Shown in pieces: positions 1-6,496 of a DNA stretch of 10,420 nucleotides. The stretch is from Betaproteobacteria bacterium (lineage in GTDB: Bacteria; Pseudomonadota; Gammaproteobacteria; Burkholderiales; Burkholderiaceae_E), in assembly GCA_009922405.1 (NCBI GenBank), contig RFVZ01000077.1:1-10420 (forward strand). The letters are read 5' to 3'. Each line of letters opens with the position of its first letter. The first letter of the stretch is position 1. The notes beneath the pieces were generated by a model. That model did no database searches and was not told where the DNA came from. It was given only the letters and a program-made list of their open reading frames with translations. The translations under genes and the position numbers were made by a program.

Positions 1-1
1 C

Positions 2-340
2 CGGGCCCTGTTGCGTCGCAGCGCTCCAGAGGCCAGCCAGGACCCGGTGGAGATCGGTGGCCTGCGGCTTGAGCCCGATACGTTTCGGGTGACCGCAGGG
101 GAGCAAACCCTGAAGCTCGGCCCGACTGAATTCCGGTTGCTGCACTACCTCATGCGCTACCCCGACCGCGTGTTGTCCCGCGGCAAACTTCTCGATGGGG
201 TTTGGGGCGACCATGTCTTTATCGAAGAGAGAACAGTCGACGTTCACATCCGGCGTTTGCGCCTCGCTCTTCAGCCCTCAGGACATGAGCGTCTGATCGA
301 AACGGTCCGGGGTGGCGGTTACCGGTTCCTACCGGCCTAG
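2..340 (+). CDS. phoB: PhoB, phosphate regulon response regulator (3' part only)
   Basis: This is the C-terminal 112 residues of an OmpR/PhoB-family response regulator; the receiver domain and start lie before the window. The visible part is a linker (about 25 residues) and then the winged-helix DNA-binding domain. Recognisable stretches are GPTEFRLLHYLM, the turn RVLSRGKLLDGVWG, the recognition helix ERTVDVHIRRLRLAL and the C-terminal wing ETVRGGGYRF, all close to PhoB. In the family, PhoB phosphorylated by PhoR binds Pho boxes and recruits sigma-70 RNA polymerase at phosphate-starvation genes. phoR follows on the same strand and the pst operon is next to it, which supports PhoB over other OmpR-type regulators. 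It ends in TAG. Confidence 0.95.
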   Translation, partial: RALLRRSAPEASQDPVEIGGLRLEPDTFRVTAGEQTLKLGPTEFRLLHYLMRYPDRVLSRGKLLDGVWGDHVFIEERTVDVHIRRLRLALQPSGHERLIETVRGGGYRFLPA

Positions 341-411
341 GAAATCCAAGGCTGGCCACGACTTTTTTTCATTGTTCCGTCCTGTTACTGGCGGGACTCA
401 TTTCTGGGCAA

Positions 412-1641
412 TTGTTCGGATGGATTGTTGCGGCCTGGACCCTCGGAGTTGGATTCGCCGTTTATCTGGGCTGGCACGGGTGGCACCTGGCTGAACTGCT
501 TCACTGGTTAGCGCTGCCTCGACAGCGAACCTTGCCGATTGCCTGGGGCCGATGGGGCCGAGCATTTGATCGGCTAAGCCGGTTTATCCGCGAAGAATTC
601 GAAGCTCGATCGAATATGGCCGCAGAGCTCGAACGGGTTCGAGCAGCGGTGCATCGGATGCCCGATTCACTGATTGTTTTGGATCGCTCGAACCAGATCG
701 AGTGGTACAACCGAGCTGCTGAAGGATTGCTGGCCATTGTCGGGATCCGGCGGCCTATTTATCACTTCGTGCGCGACCCTGAATTCAATACCTGGCTCGA
801 AGACGGCGCCGGCGCCCCACTTGAACTGACCCTGCCGCAGCGCCCAGGGCACCTGTTTCTGGTCCGCATGTTTCGGTCCGACGAGACACACCGCCTCTTG
901 ATCGCACACGACATTACGGAACAACGGCGACTCGATGCGATGCGTCGCGATTTTGTTGCCAATATTTCGCACGAGATTCGGACCCCGCTGACAGTGATCT
1001 CAGGGTTTGTTGAGACGATGCTCGATCTTGATCTCGATGACGACTCGCGCCGCCAGTATCTGGATGCAATTGGCAAGCAAAGCGACACCATGCGGCGCCT
1101 GATTGAGGACCTTCTGATCCTTGCCAAGCTAGAACACGATCTGCCACGAGACTTCGAGAACACGCCAATTGACATCCATGACTTGCTGACGATTTTGGTC
1201 GGCGATGCGCAGGCACTTTCGGGTGGACGTCATCAAATTAGTCTCCGCTTGTCGGGCCCCCAGTGGCTCAAGGCGGACGCTCTGGATCTGCAGACGGTCG
1301 TGCGCAACCTCTTGACCAATGCGGTCCGCTACACCCCTGAGGGTGGTCAGGTAACAGTCGATTGGGAACGTCAGGGTACCGAGGGAGTCTTGTGCGTTCG
1401 GGACACCGGAATCGGTATCGCTGCTGAACACATTCCCCGCCTGACCGAACGCTTCTACCGGGTAGATCGAGGGCGATCCCGCGACTCAGGAGGTACTGGT
1501 CTCGGGCTCGCGATCGTCAAACACGCATTGCAACGATACGGAGCAACACTGGAAATCACGAGCAAACTCGGTCATGGCAGTTGCTTTTCCATTCAATGGC
1601 CGGCAGAGCGTCTGGCCACCGAACGCAAACAAGGCGATTAA
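412..1641 (+). CDS. phoR: PhoR, phosphate regulon sensor histidine kinase
   Basis: Membrane histidine kinase that phosphorylates PhoB when phosphate is low. Counting from TTG 412, the protein has a hydrophobic N-terminus (about 3-25), a PAS-like region (about 80-170), the H-box SHEIRTP with phospho-acceptor His187, the N-box NLLTNAVRYTP (299-309), G1 DTGIGI (331-336), the F-box RFYRVD (347-352) and G2 GGTGLGLAIV (360-369). All catalytic motifs are intact. The start is uncertain. TTG 412 is the only conventional start codon in this frame after the TGA at 286-288, but the frame is open upstream and encodes a further hydrophobic stretch (SVLLLAGLISGQLFG) that aligns with the first membrane helix of other PhoR proteins. 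The real N-terminus is therefore probably upstream, from a rare start codon or past a sequence error. There are 71 bp between the phoB stop and TTG 412. The TAA stop overlaps that of phoU. Confidence 0.93.
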   Translation: MFGWIVAAWTLGVGFAVYLGWHGWHLAELLHWLALPRQRTLPIAWGRWGRAFDRLSRFIREEFEARSNMAAELERVRAAVHRMPDSLIVLDRSNQIEWYNRAAEGLLAIVGIRRPIYHFVRDPEFNTWLEDGAGAPLELTLPQRPGHLFLVRMFRSDETHRLLIAHDITEQRRLDAMRRDFVANISHEIRTPLTVISGFVETMLDLDLDDDSRRQYLDAIGKQSDTMRRLIEDLLILAKLEHDLPRDFENTPIDIHDLLTILVGDAQALSGGRHQISLRLSGPQWLKADALDLQTVVRNLLTNAVRYTPEGGQVTVDWERQGTEGVLCVRDTGIGIAAEHIPRLTERFYRVDRGRSRDSGGTGLGLAIVKHALQRYGATLEITSKLGHGSCFSIQWPAERLATERKQGD

Positions 1642-2333
1642 CGCGGACCGTCGCTGCCGTTGCGGGTGTGGCGTGTGTCCACGCCCTCAACAATGTGAAT
1701 CACATATTCGGCGAGGTTCTTCGCATGGTCACCGATCCGCTCGATCGACTGAACAACGAACATCAAATCAAGAGCGGCTGCGATCGCGCCTGCATCCGTC
1801 CCCATCCGCGCCAACAGATTGGTTTGCAAAGAATCCCGTTCGCTATCGACCTCGAGATCAAGGTCCGGAACGGTCGCCGCCAACGAGGCATCGTGCCGGA
1901 TCATCGCGTCGAGTGCGCGCCCAAGCATGCCTCTCGCGTTCTCAGCCATTGTAGCCACCCGTTCGAGCGGCAGCGAGGCGCGGTCGGAGTAGGTTTCAAT
2001 CCCCTTGCTGCGAAGCGCGATTTTCTTCGCTTCGTCACCGATCCGCTCAAGATCATGAATGGTGTGAATTGCCCCAATCAGCTCGCGCAGGTCGATTGCA
2101 GCCGGCTGACGGCGGGCGATCACCTGGTTGCACAACAGATCGGCCTGAACCTGCATCTGGTTCACCATGGCCTCTTCGGCCAGTACCAGAGCAGCCAACC
2201 GGAGATCTCCGTAGCGCACGGCATCCAGGGCACGGGTGAACTGCTTTTCAACCAACCCGCCCATCGCGACAACGATGGTACGGACGCGCTCCATGTCCTC
2301 GTCGAAGGATTTATCCGTGTGCTGAAGGGGCAT
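1638..2333 (-). CDS. phoU: PhoU, phosphate signalling and transport regulator
   Basis: Cytoplasmic helical-bundle protein that represses the Pho response when phosphate is plentiful, thought to act by bridging PstB and PhoR. The 231 residues hold two PhoU repeats. Each carries the metal-binding E-x-x-x-D motif, ERIGD at 96-100 (followed by EAKKIA) and ERIGD at 198-202 (followed by HAKNLAE). The length is normal for the family. ATG 2333 is preceded by GAGAGG on the minus strand, about 6 nt upstream, a good ribosome-binding site. It is the last gene of pstSCAB-phoU, 32 nt after pstB. Its TAA stop (1638-1640) overlaps the phoR stop. A long open frame antisense to it on the + strand (1581-2390) is judged a shadow. 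Confidence 0.96.
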   Translation of the reverse strand: MPLQHTDKSFDEDMERVRTIVVAMGGLVEKQFTRALDAVRYGDLRLAALVLAEEAMVNQMQVQADLLCNQVIARRQPAAIDLRELIGAIHTIHDLERIGDEAKKIALRSKGIETYSDRASLPLERVATMAENARGMLGRALDAMIRHDASLAATVPDLDLEVDSERDSLQTNLLARMGTDAGAIAAALDLMFVVQSIERIGDHAKNLAEYVIHIVEGVDTRHTRNGSDGPR

Positions 2334-2365
2334 AGAACCTCTCGGAAGGGGACGTGTCGATTGAC

Positions 2366-3166
2366 TCAGCCAAATCGGCCGGTAATGTAGTCTTCGGTGC
2401 GTTTCTCGCGCGGTTTGATAAAGACCTGATTGGTCTCACCAAATTCAATCATCTCACCCAGGTACATGTAGGCAGTGTAATCACTGATCCGGGCCGCCTG
2501 TTGCATATTGTGGGTCACAATCGCGATTGTGTAATCGTTCTTGAGTTCGACCACCAGTTCTTCGATGCGCGCCGTCGAAATCGGATCGAGTGCCGAGGTT
2601 GGTTCATCCAGTAGCAACACCTCCGGCTTGACTGCGACCCCGCGTGCGATGCAAAGACGTTGCTGTTGGCCGCCCGAAAGACTGAGCCCGCTCTTGTCCA
2701 GCTTGTCCTTGACTTCGTCCCAGAGGGCTGCACGACGCAGGGCCCATTCGATCCGGTTATCCATCTCCGGCCGGGAAAGCGATTCATACAGCCGCACCCC
2801 GAACGCAATATTTTCGTAGATCGACATTGGAAATGGCGTTGGCTTCTGGAACACCATCCCGACCTTGGCCCGCAACATATTCAGATCTTGATCGGGGGCG
2901 AGCACATCGACGCCATTCAAAAGCAACTGCCCCTCAGCACGCTGCCCGGGGTAGAGGTCGTACATCCGGTTCAGTACGCGCAACAAGGTGCTCTTGCCGC
3001 ATCCCGAAGGACCGATGAACGCGGTGCACTTGTGCTTGGCAATATCAAGATTGATATTTTTAAGGCCCTGAAACTTTCCGTAATAAAAGTTCAGGTTACG
3101 CACCCGGAGAGCAACATCCGTAATCACGGGTGCAGTTGGGGCAGGGGCGACGGGGGTTTCAACCAT
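2366..3166 (-). CDS. pstB: PstB, phosphate ABC transporter ATPase
   Basis: ATP-hydrolysing subunit of the high-affinity PstSCAB phosphate importer, bound to the inner face of the membrane. All ABC motifs are present over 266 residues: Walker A GPSGCGKST (52-60), Q-loop Gln107 in VFQKP, signature LSGGQQQR (163-170), Walker B VLLLDEP (183-189) and H-loop His219 in VTHN. The KPTPFPMSIYENIAFG region after the Q-loop is typical of PstB and separates it from other importer ATPases. An N-terminal tail of about 18 residues rich in Pro and Ala precedes the domain. ATG 3166 has GGA about 7 nt upstream. It lies 19 nt after pstA and 32 nt before phoU, so it is almost certainly co-transcribed with both. 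Confidence 0.97.
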   Translation of the reverse strand: MVETPVAPAPTAPVITDVALRVRNLNFYYGKFQGLKNINLDIAKHKCTAFIGPSGCGKSTLLRVLNRMYDLYPGQRAEGQLLLNGVDVLAPDQDLNMLRAKVGMVFQKPTPFPMSIYENIAFGVRLYESLSRPEMDNRIEWALRRAALWDEVKDKLDKSGLSLSGGQQQRLCIARGVAVKPEVLLLDEPTSALDPISTARIEELVVELKNDYTIAIVTHNMQQAARISDYTAYMYLGEMIEFGETNQVFIKPREKRTEDYITGRFG

Positions 3167-3185
3167 GATGGATTCCAGTCAGGGG

Positions 3186-4016
3186 TCAGGCCTGAACCTT
3201 GTCGCTAAACGCAACTCGGGCCGCAATGTTGATGGCGAGCACAACCAGCGCGATCAGCGCGGCCCCACCCCAGGCCAGCGACTGCCAATTTTCGTAGGGG
3301 CTCATCGCGAAGTTGTAAATCACGACCGGCAGATTCGCCATCGGCCCTGACATGTTGAGCGAGAAGAACTGATTGTTCAGAGCTGTAAACAGCAATGGAG
3401 CCGTTTCACCCGTGATTCGGGCGAGGGCCAGTAATACTCCGGTGACGACCCCGCCGCGAACTGCACGTAAAGTCACCACGATCGCGACTTTCCAGCGCGG
3501 TGCGCCGAGGGCAAATGCGGCCTCACGCAGGCTTCCGGGCACCAGGCGCAACATGTTCTCAGTCGTGCGCACGATCACGGGGACTGCGATCAAGGCCAGT
3601 GCCAAGGTACCAGCCCACCCTGAAAAATGGCGCAAGGTTGCGACTGCAAGCGCATAGACGAAAAGGCCCACCACGATCGAGGGCGCCGACAGCATGACGT
3701 CGAGTACAAAGCGTGTCATCGATGCGAATTTGGACCGATCGCCGTACTCGGCAAGGTAAATCCCCGCGAGGATTCCCACTGGTGTGGAGATGAGAGTAGC
3801 CAAGCCCACCATCAAAATGCTACCGACGATGGCATTGGCCATACCGCCCCCCTCAGTGCCCGGCGCTGGCGTCGACTGAGTGAAAAAATTCAGGGTTAAT
3901 GCTGCAAGCCCGTTCGAGAACAGGGTCCACAAAATCCACAGGAGTGCGCTGACTCCAAGCACGACCGCCATCAGGGAAAGCACCAAAGCCAGCTTGTACC
4001 GGACTGGATTAACCAC
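3186..4016 (-). CDS. pstA: PstA, phosphate ABC transporter permease
   Basis: Inner-membrane permease that pairs with PstC to form the phosphate channel. The 276 residues start with a membrane helix (about 8-32), have the periplasmic segment usual for PstA, and then a permease core of about five hydrophobic segments. The EAA-type cytoplasmic loop that contacts PstB runs from REAAFALGAPRWKVA (164-178) to ARITGETAPLLF (199-210). Start choice is GTG 4016, because the first membrane helix begins a few residues later and the stretch upstream has no other start near. No good ribosome-binding site precedes it. The first 46 nt lie inside the 3' end of pstC in another frame, so translation probably depends on ribosomes arriving from pstC. 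Confidence 0.94.
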   Translation of the reverse strand: MVNPVRYKLALVLSLMAVVLGVSALLWILWTLFSNGLAALTLNFFTQSTPAPGTEGGGMANAIVGSILMVGLATLISTPVGILAGIYLAEYGDRSKFASMTRFVLDVMLSAPSIVVGLFVYALAVATLRHFSGWAGTLALALIAVPVIVRTTENMLRLVPGSLREAAFALGAPRWKVAIVVTLRAVRGGVVTGVLLALARITGETAPLLFTALNNQFFSLNMSGPMANLPVVIYNFAMSPYENWQSLAWGGAALIALVVLAINIAARVAFSDKVQA

Positions 4017-5041
4017 TTCGCGGCAGCAAGGACCACAAACGTAATCAAAAACAGGACGAGGCCCAAGGCAAACAGGCTGGAAACATGCAGGCCAGGGGCC
4101 GCTTCGGCGAATTCATTTGCGAGCGTAGAAGCAATTGAATTACCGGGCGCAAACAGACTGGTCGCCAGGCGATTGGCATTCCCGATCACAAACGTCACTG
4201 CCATGGTTTCACCCAGCGCGCGACCGAGGCCCAGCATGATCCCGCCCACCACGCCGACCCGCGTGTAGGGCAACACAATGTTGCGAACGACTTCCCAGGT
4301 CGTACAACCGAGGCCGTAGGCGGACTCTTTGAGAACGGGTGGTACGGTCTGGAAGACGTCGCGCATCACCGAAGCGATGAACGGGATGATCATGAGGGCC
4401 AGAATGACACTCGCGGTCAGAATACCGATCCCCAGAGGCGGCCCAGAAAAAAGTGGGAGTCGAGTTGCAGCCAGCAAGGGCTGCACGTATTCCTGAAAAA
4501 TCGGGGCAAAAACAAACAAACCCCAGAACCCGAAAATGATCGAGGGTACGCCCGCTAATAGCTCGATGGCGGTCCCGAGCGGCTGACGTAACCAGGTCGG
4601 GCAGGTCTCGGTCAGAAAAACAGCGATCCCGAAGCTGAGCGGAACGGCAAGGGCAAGGGCAATCCCAGAAGTCACCAAGGTGCCGTAGATCGCAATTACC
4701 GCCCCGTATACGTCTTCGTTCGGAGCCCAGCGAGTCCCCACCAGAAAGCTCAGCCCGTAGGCCTCGAGGGTTGGCCAGGCTTTGATCAAAAGCGAAGCGA
4801 GAATTCCCGCCAGGGCCAGCATCACGAGAGCAGCAAAAGAAAAAGTGACCGCCTTGAACAAACGGTCCTGCAAACCAAAAGCTGCGACCCGCCTGGCCTG
4901 CTCTGCAAGCGCACCCGCGTCTTTACCAGCCGAATTTGAATTCACGTTCGTGTTCGGGCTCGAGTTCGAGTTCACAGTCGTGTTCGCGGTCAGAGTCATA
5001 GTGTCCATCGCTCTTGTGTCGGCAAAACCGCCGCATCCCAC
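3971..5041 (-). CDS. pstC: PstC, phosphate ABC transporter permease
   Basis: Inner-membrane permease partner of PstA. It has a first membrane helix (about 66-87), the periplasmic segment with TRWAPNEDVYGA, a core of about five more hydrophobic segments, and the EAA loop KESAYGLGCTTWEVV (238-252) running to GRALGETMAV (273-282). ELLAGVPSIIFGFWGLFVFAP is a strongly conserved PstC stretch. The N-terminus is odd: before the conserved LQDRLFK (58-64) lies a Thr/Ser/Asn-rich tail (18-37) encoded by a hexanucleotide repeat. Start choice is unsure. GTG 5041 lies only 3 nt after an AGGAGG, while in-frame ATGs at 5008 (Met12) and 4999 (Met15) are alternatives with weaker sites. The C-terminal tail (WLIQSGTSWLWCFP) does not look like the usual basic PstC end and overlaps pstA by 46 nt. 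Confidence 0.94.
   Translation of the reverse strand: MGCGGFADTRAMDTMTLTANTTVNSNSSPNTNVNSNSAGKDAGALAEQARRVAAFGLQDRLFKAVTFSFAALVMLALAGILASLLIKAWPTLEAYGLSFLVGTRWAPNEDVYGAVIAIYGTLVTSGIALALAVPLSFGIAVFLTETCPTWLRQPLGTAIELLAGVPSIIFGFWGLFVFAPIFQEYVQPLLAATRLPLFSGPPLGIGILTASVILALMIIPFIASVMRDVFQTVPPVLKESAYGLGCTTWEVVRNIVLPYTRVGVVGGIMLGLGRALGETMAVTFVIGNANRLATSLFAPGNSIASTLANEFAEAAPGLHVSSLFALGLVLFLITFVVLAAAKWLIQSGTSWLWCFP
4931..4990 (-). repeat. Degenerate hexanucleotide tandem repeat in the 5' end of pstC
   Basis: Ten consecutive 6-bp units fill 60 bp, near the consensus CGNGTT on the + strand (AACNCG on the coding strand). Two units (4961-4966, 4967-4972) are identical and adjacent, and CGTGTT occurs twice (4949, 4979). 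In the PstC frame the repeat encodes the Thr/Ser/Asn alternation at residues 18-37. Because the unit is 6 bp, gain or loss of a unit would keep the frame. Confidence 0.75.
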
Positions 5042-5044
5042 GAC

Positions 5045-5050
5045 CCTCCT
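5045..5050 (-). promoter_or_regulatory. Strong Shine-Dalgarno AGGAGG before pstC
   Basis: A perfect AGGAGG on the minus strand in the pstS-pstC gap. It stands 3 nt before GTG 5041 (in the PstC frame) and 8 nt before ATG 5036 (not in the PstC frame). The spacing is therefore better for the out-of-frame ATG. Its first two bases belong to the 3' arm of an inverted repeat. Confidence 0.7.
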
Positions 5051-5081
5051 AAACCTGGCAGGGGTGGGATACGGGGTTTAG
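5049..5081 (-). other. Inverted repeat (possible hairpin) between pstS and pstC
   Basis: On the minus strand CTAAACC (5081-5075) and GGTTTAG (5055-5049) are exact reverse complements, 7 bp, with a 19-nt loop rich in C. It begins 8 nt after the pstS stop. The second arm overlaps the first bases of the pstC AGGAGG. There is no T-run after it, so it is not a rho-independent terminator. In RNA it could lower pstC translation or protect the 3' end of pstS mRNA; both are inferences. Confidence 0.45.
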
Positions 5082-5089
5082 TGGCTGGA

Positions 5090-6139
5090 TTACTTTGCCA
5101 GAACCGACTTGCCTGAAGCGTCCTTGATCTCGGCCCAAGTGGCTTCAATCTGGCTCACAACGGGGGCAGGCATCGGCACATAGTCCATGTCCACCGCCAT
5201 TTTCTGCCCGTTCTTGTAGGCCCACTGGAAGAACTTCAGGGCTTCAGCCGAGCGGTCGGCCTTTTCCGCGGCCTTGTGCATCAGAATGAATGACGCTGAT
5301 GTGATTGGCCATGCGTTGGGCTCACCCGAGTTATTCAGGTTGATCCCGAACCCTGGCGCCGATTTCCAGTCCGCTTTAACAGCCGCGGCCGCGAAGGTCA
5401 AATCATCGGGCTGCACGAGCTTGCCCGCTTTGTTAACCAAACCCATGTGCGTCAGCTTGTTCTGCTTGGCGTAGGCGTACTCGACATAGCCGATCGAGCC
5501 CGCGACCTTGGTCACGTTCGCAGCAACACCCGCGTTGCCTCGGCCACCGACACCTGAAGCCCAAGTCACGGTCTTGCCGGAACCAACGTCCTTTTTGAAC
5601 TCAGGCGAATTGGTGGACAGATAGTCCGTGAAACCAGCCGTCGTTCCAGACGAGTCTGAACGATAGACCAAGGTAATCGCGGTATCTGGGAGCGCCACTC
5701 CGGCGTTCATCGCAGCGATCGCGGGGTCGTTCCATTTCGTGATCTTCCCGCGGAAAATTTCGCCGAGGAGCTTGCCGTCCGCCTTGAGCTGACCGGGTTG
5801 AATACCAGGCAGGTTGATTACGGCCACGATGCCGCCGATCACTGCAGGGAACTGGAGCAGGCCATTCTTGGTCAGATCTTCACCGCTCATCGGATCATCG
5901 CTGGCGCCGAAATCCACGGTTTTCGCCTTGATCTGGTTCACGCCACCACCAGAACCCACGGCTTGGTAGTTCAGTTGAACCCCAGTCGCGGCCTTATAGG
6001 ATTCGGCCCACTTTGAGTAGATTGGTGCAGGAAAGCTCGCTCCGGCGCCGGTAATCTCGTTAGCCGAAGCCATCACCGGCGCAGTCATTGCGGCGATTGA
6101 AGCAATAGCTGCTGCCAAGTTTCTGAATTGAATACGCAT
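5090..6139 (-). CDS. pstS: PstS, periplasmic phosphate-binding protein
   Basis: Periplasmic receptor that delivers phosphate to PstCA. The 349-residue precursor has a Sec signal peptide: positive MRIQFR, a hydrophobic core to about residue 22, and a likely signal peptidase I site after ASA (24-26), leaving a mature start NEITGAGASFP. No lipobox cysteine is seen. Ligand-contact motifs of the family are present: GASF (33-36), GSGGG (62-66), SDDPM (80-84, with the Asp that discriminates phosphate) and RSDSSGTT (160-167). The usual GSIGYVEYAYA follows at 214-224. ATG 6139 has AAGGA about 7 nt upstream. It is the first gene of the operon and the 169 bp before it reach back to a co-oriented tRNA-Leu. 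Expression is expected to be PhoB-dependent, but no clear Pho box is visible. Confidence 0.97.
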   Translation of the reverse strand: MRIQFRNLAAAIASIAAMTAPVMASANEITGAGASFPAPIYSKWAESYKAATGVQLNYQAVGSGGGVNQIKAKTVDFGASDDPMSGEDLTKNGLLQFPAVIGGIVAVINLPGIQPGQLKADGKLLGEIFRGKITKWNDPAIAAMNAGVALPDTAITLVYRSDSSGTTAGFTDYLSTNSPEFKKDVGSGKTVTWASGVGGRGNAGVAANVTKVAGSIGYVEYAYAKQNKLTHMGLVNKAGKLVQPDDLTFAAAAVKADWKSAPGFGINLNNSGEPNAWPITSASFILMHKAAEKADRSAEALKFFQWAYKNGQKMAVDMDYVPMPAPVVSQIEATWAEIKDASGKSVLAK

Positions 6140-6165
6140 TGATCGTCCTTAGGTTGAGTTGCAGC

Positions 6166-6179
6166 GGTTCGCGCGAACC
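6166..6179. promoter_or_regulatory. 14-bp perfect palindrome upstream of pstS
   Basis: GGTTCGCGCGAACC is its own reverse complement. It lies 26 nt before the pstS ATG, in the leader or promoter region. Perfect symmetry with no spacer suits a dimeric DNA-binding protein; as RNA it would give only a short hairpin of about 5 bp with a 4-nt loop, with no T-run. It is not the direct-repeat form of a Pho box. The binding partner is unknown. Confidence 0.4.
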
Positions 6180-6308
6180 ATTCCGATTCAGCCCACCAGC
6201 GCCATCTGGCTGCCAGGGACTGTCGCCTGGTCGCCAACAGGGCGATGAAGCTTACTGCCGACGAAGCGCACCAACGAACAGCCGACACGATGCAGGCCGA
6301 AGAGGGTG

Positions 6309-6394
6309 TGGTGCCGGGAGAGGGAATCGAACCCTCATGGGCTTTCGCCCGCCGCATTTTGAGTGCGGTGCGTATACCGTTTCGCCACCCCGGC
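6309..6394 (-). tRNA. tRNA-Leu (anticodon CAA)
   Basis: An 86-nt class II tRNA on the minus strand, reading UUG. The acceptor stem is GCCGGGG with TCCCGGC (one G-U pair), followed by discriminator A and a genome-encoded CCA (6311-6309). The D arm is GCG/CGC, and the anticodon stem is CCGCA/TGCGG with loop CTCAAAA, giving anticodon CAA at 6361-6359. The long variable arm is GGGC-GAAA-GCCC, and the T arm is GAGGG-TTCGATT-CCCTC. The long variable arm and discriminator A fit leucine, and the loop matches the known bacterial Leu-CAA form. It is divergent from queA and lies in the same direction as pstS. No terminator follows it. Confidence 0.97.
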
Positions 6395-6433
6395 CCTTGG
6401 AACGACGCCGCGTTGCGTCTACCCCGAATTCCG

Positions 6434-6462
6434 ATTATCGGCCGTAATTGCCGTTAAGCCAA
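6434..6462 (-). promoter_or_regulatory. Sigma-70-type promoter of tRNA-Leu
   Basis: On the minus strand TTGGCT (6462-6457, 4 of 6 to the -35 consensus) is followed by exactly 17 nt and then GATAAT (6439-6434, 5 of 6 to the -10). Transcription would start near 6427, about 33 nt before the tRNA 5' end, a normal leader for RNase P. With no terminator after the tRNA it may also feed the pst operon. An 11-bp inverted repeat (CCGAT-T-ATCGG, 6431-6441) covers the -10 element. Confidence 0.65.
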
Positions 6463-6496
6463 ACTAGCGCCCTGAAAGTTTCTTCTCCTCACCGCA

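Noticed and set aside
312..494. Short + strand frame between phoB and phoR
   Set aside because: The peptide matches no family and runs out of frame into phoR. It matters only as the frame that would join PhoR if the T-run were one base shorter.
1581..2390. Long open frame on the + strand opposite phoU
   Set aside because: It is longer than phoU but entirely antisense, starts inside phoR, has no recognisable domain, and its existence follows from the GC-rich codon use of phoU.
6195..6225. Sigma-54-like TGGCA...GGC sequence before pstS
   Set aside because: The -12 half lacks TTGC, and pst operons are not known as sigma-54 targets; likely chance.
6234..6251. Pho-box-like direct repeat before pstS
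   Set aside because: Spacing is right but each half matches only 4 of 7 bases and no -10 element follows at the expected distance, so it is not annotated as a site.
6395..6496. Promoter for queA in the divergent region
   Set aside because: No -35/-10 pair with acceptable spacing was found on the + strand; the only good promoter there faces the tRNA.
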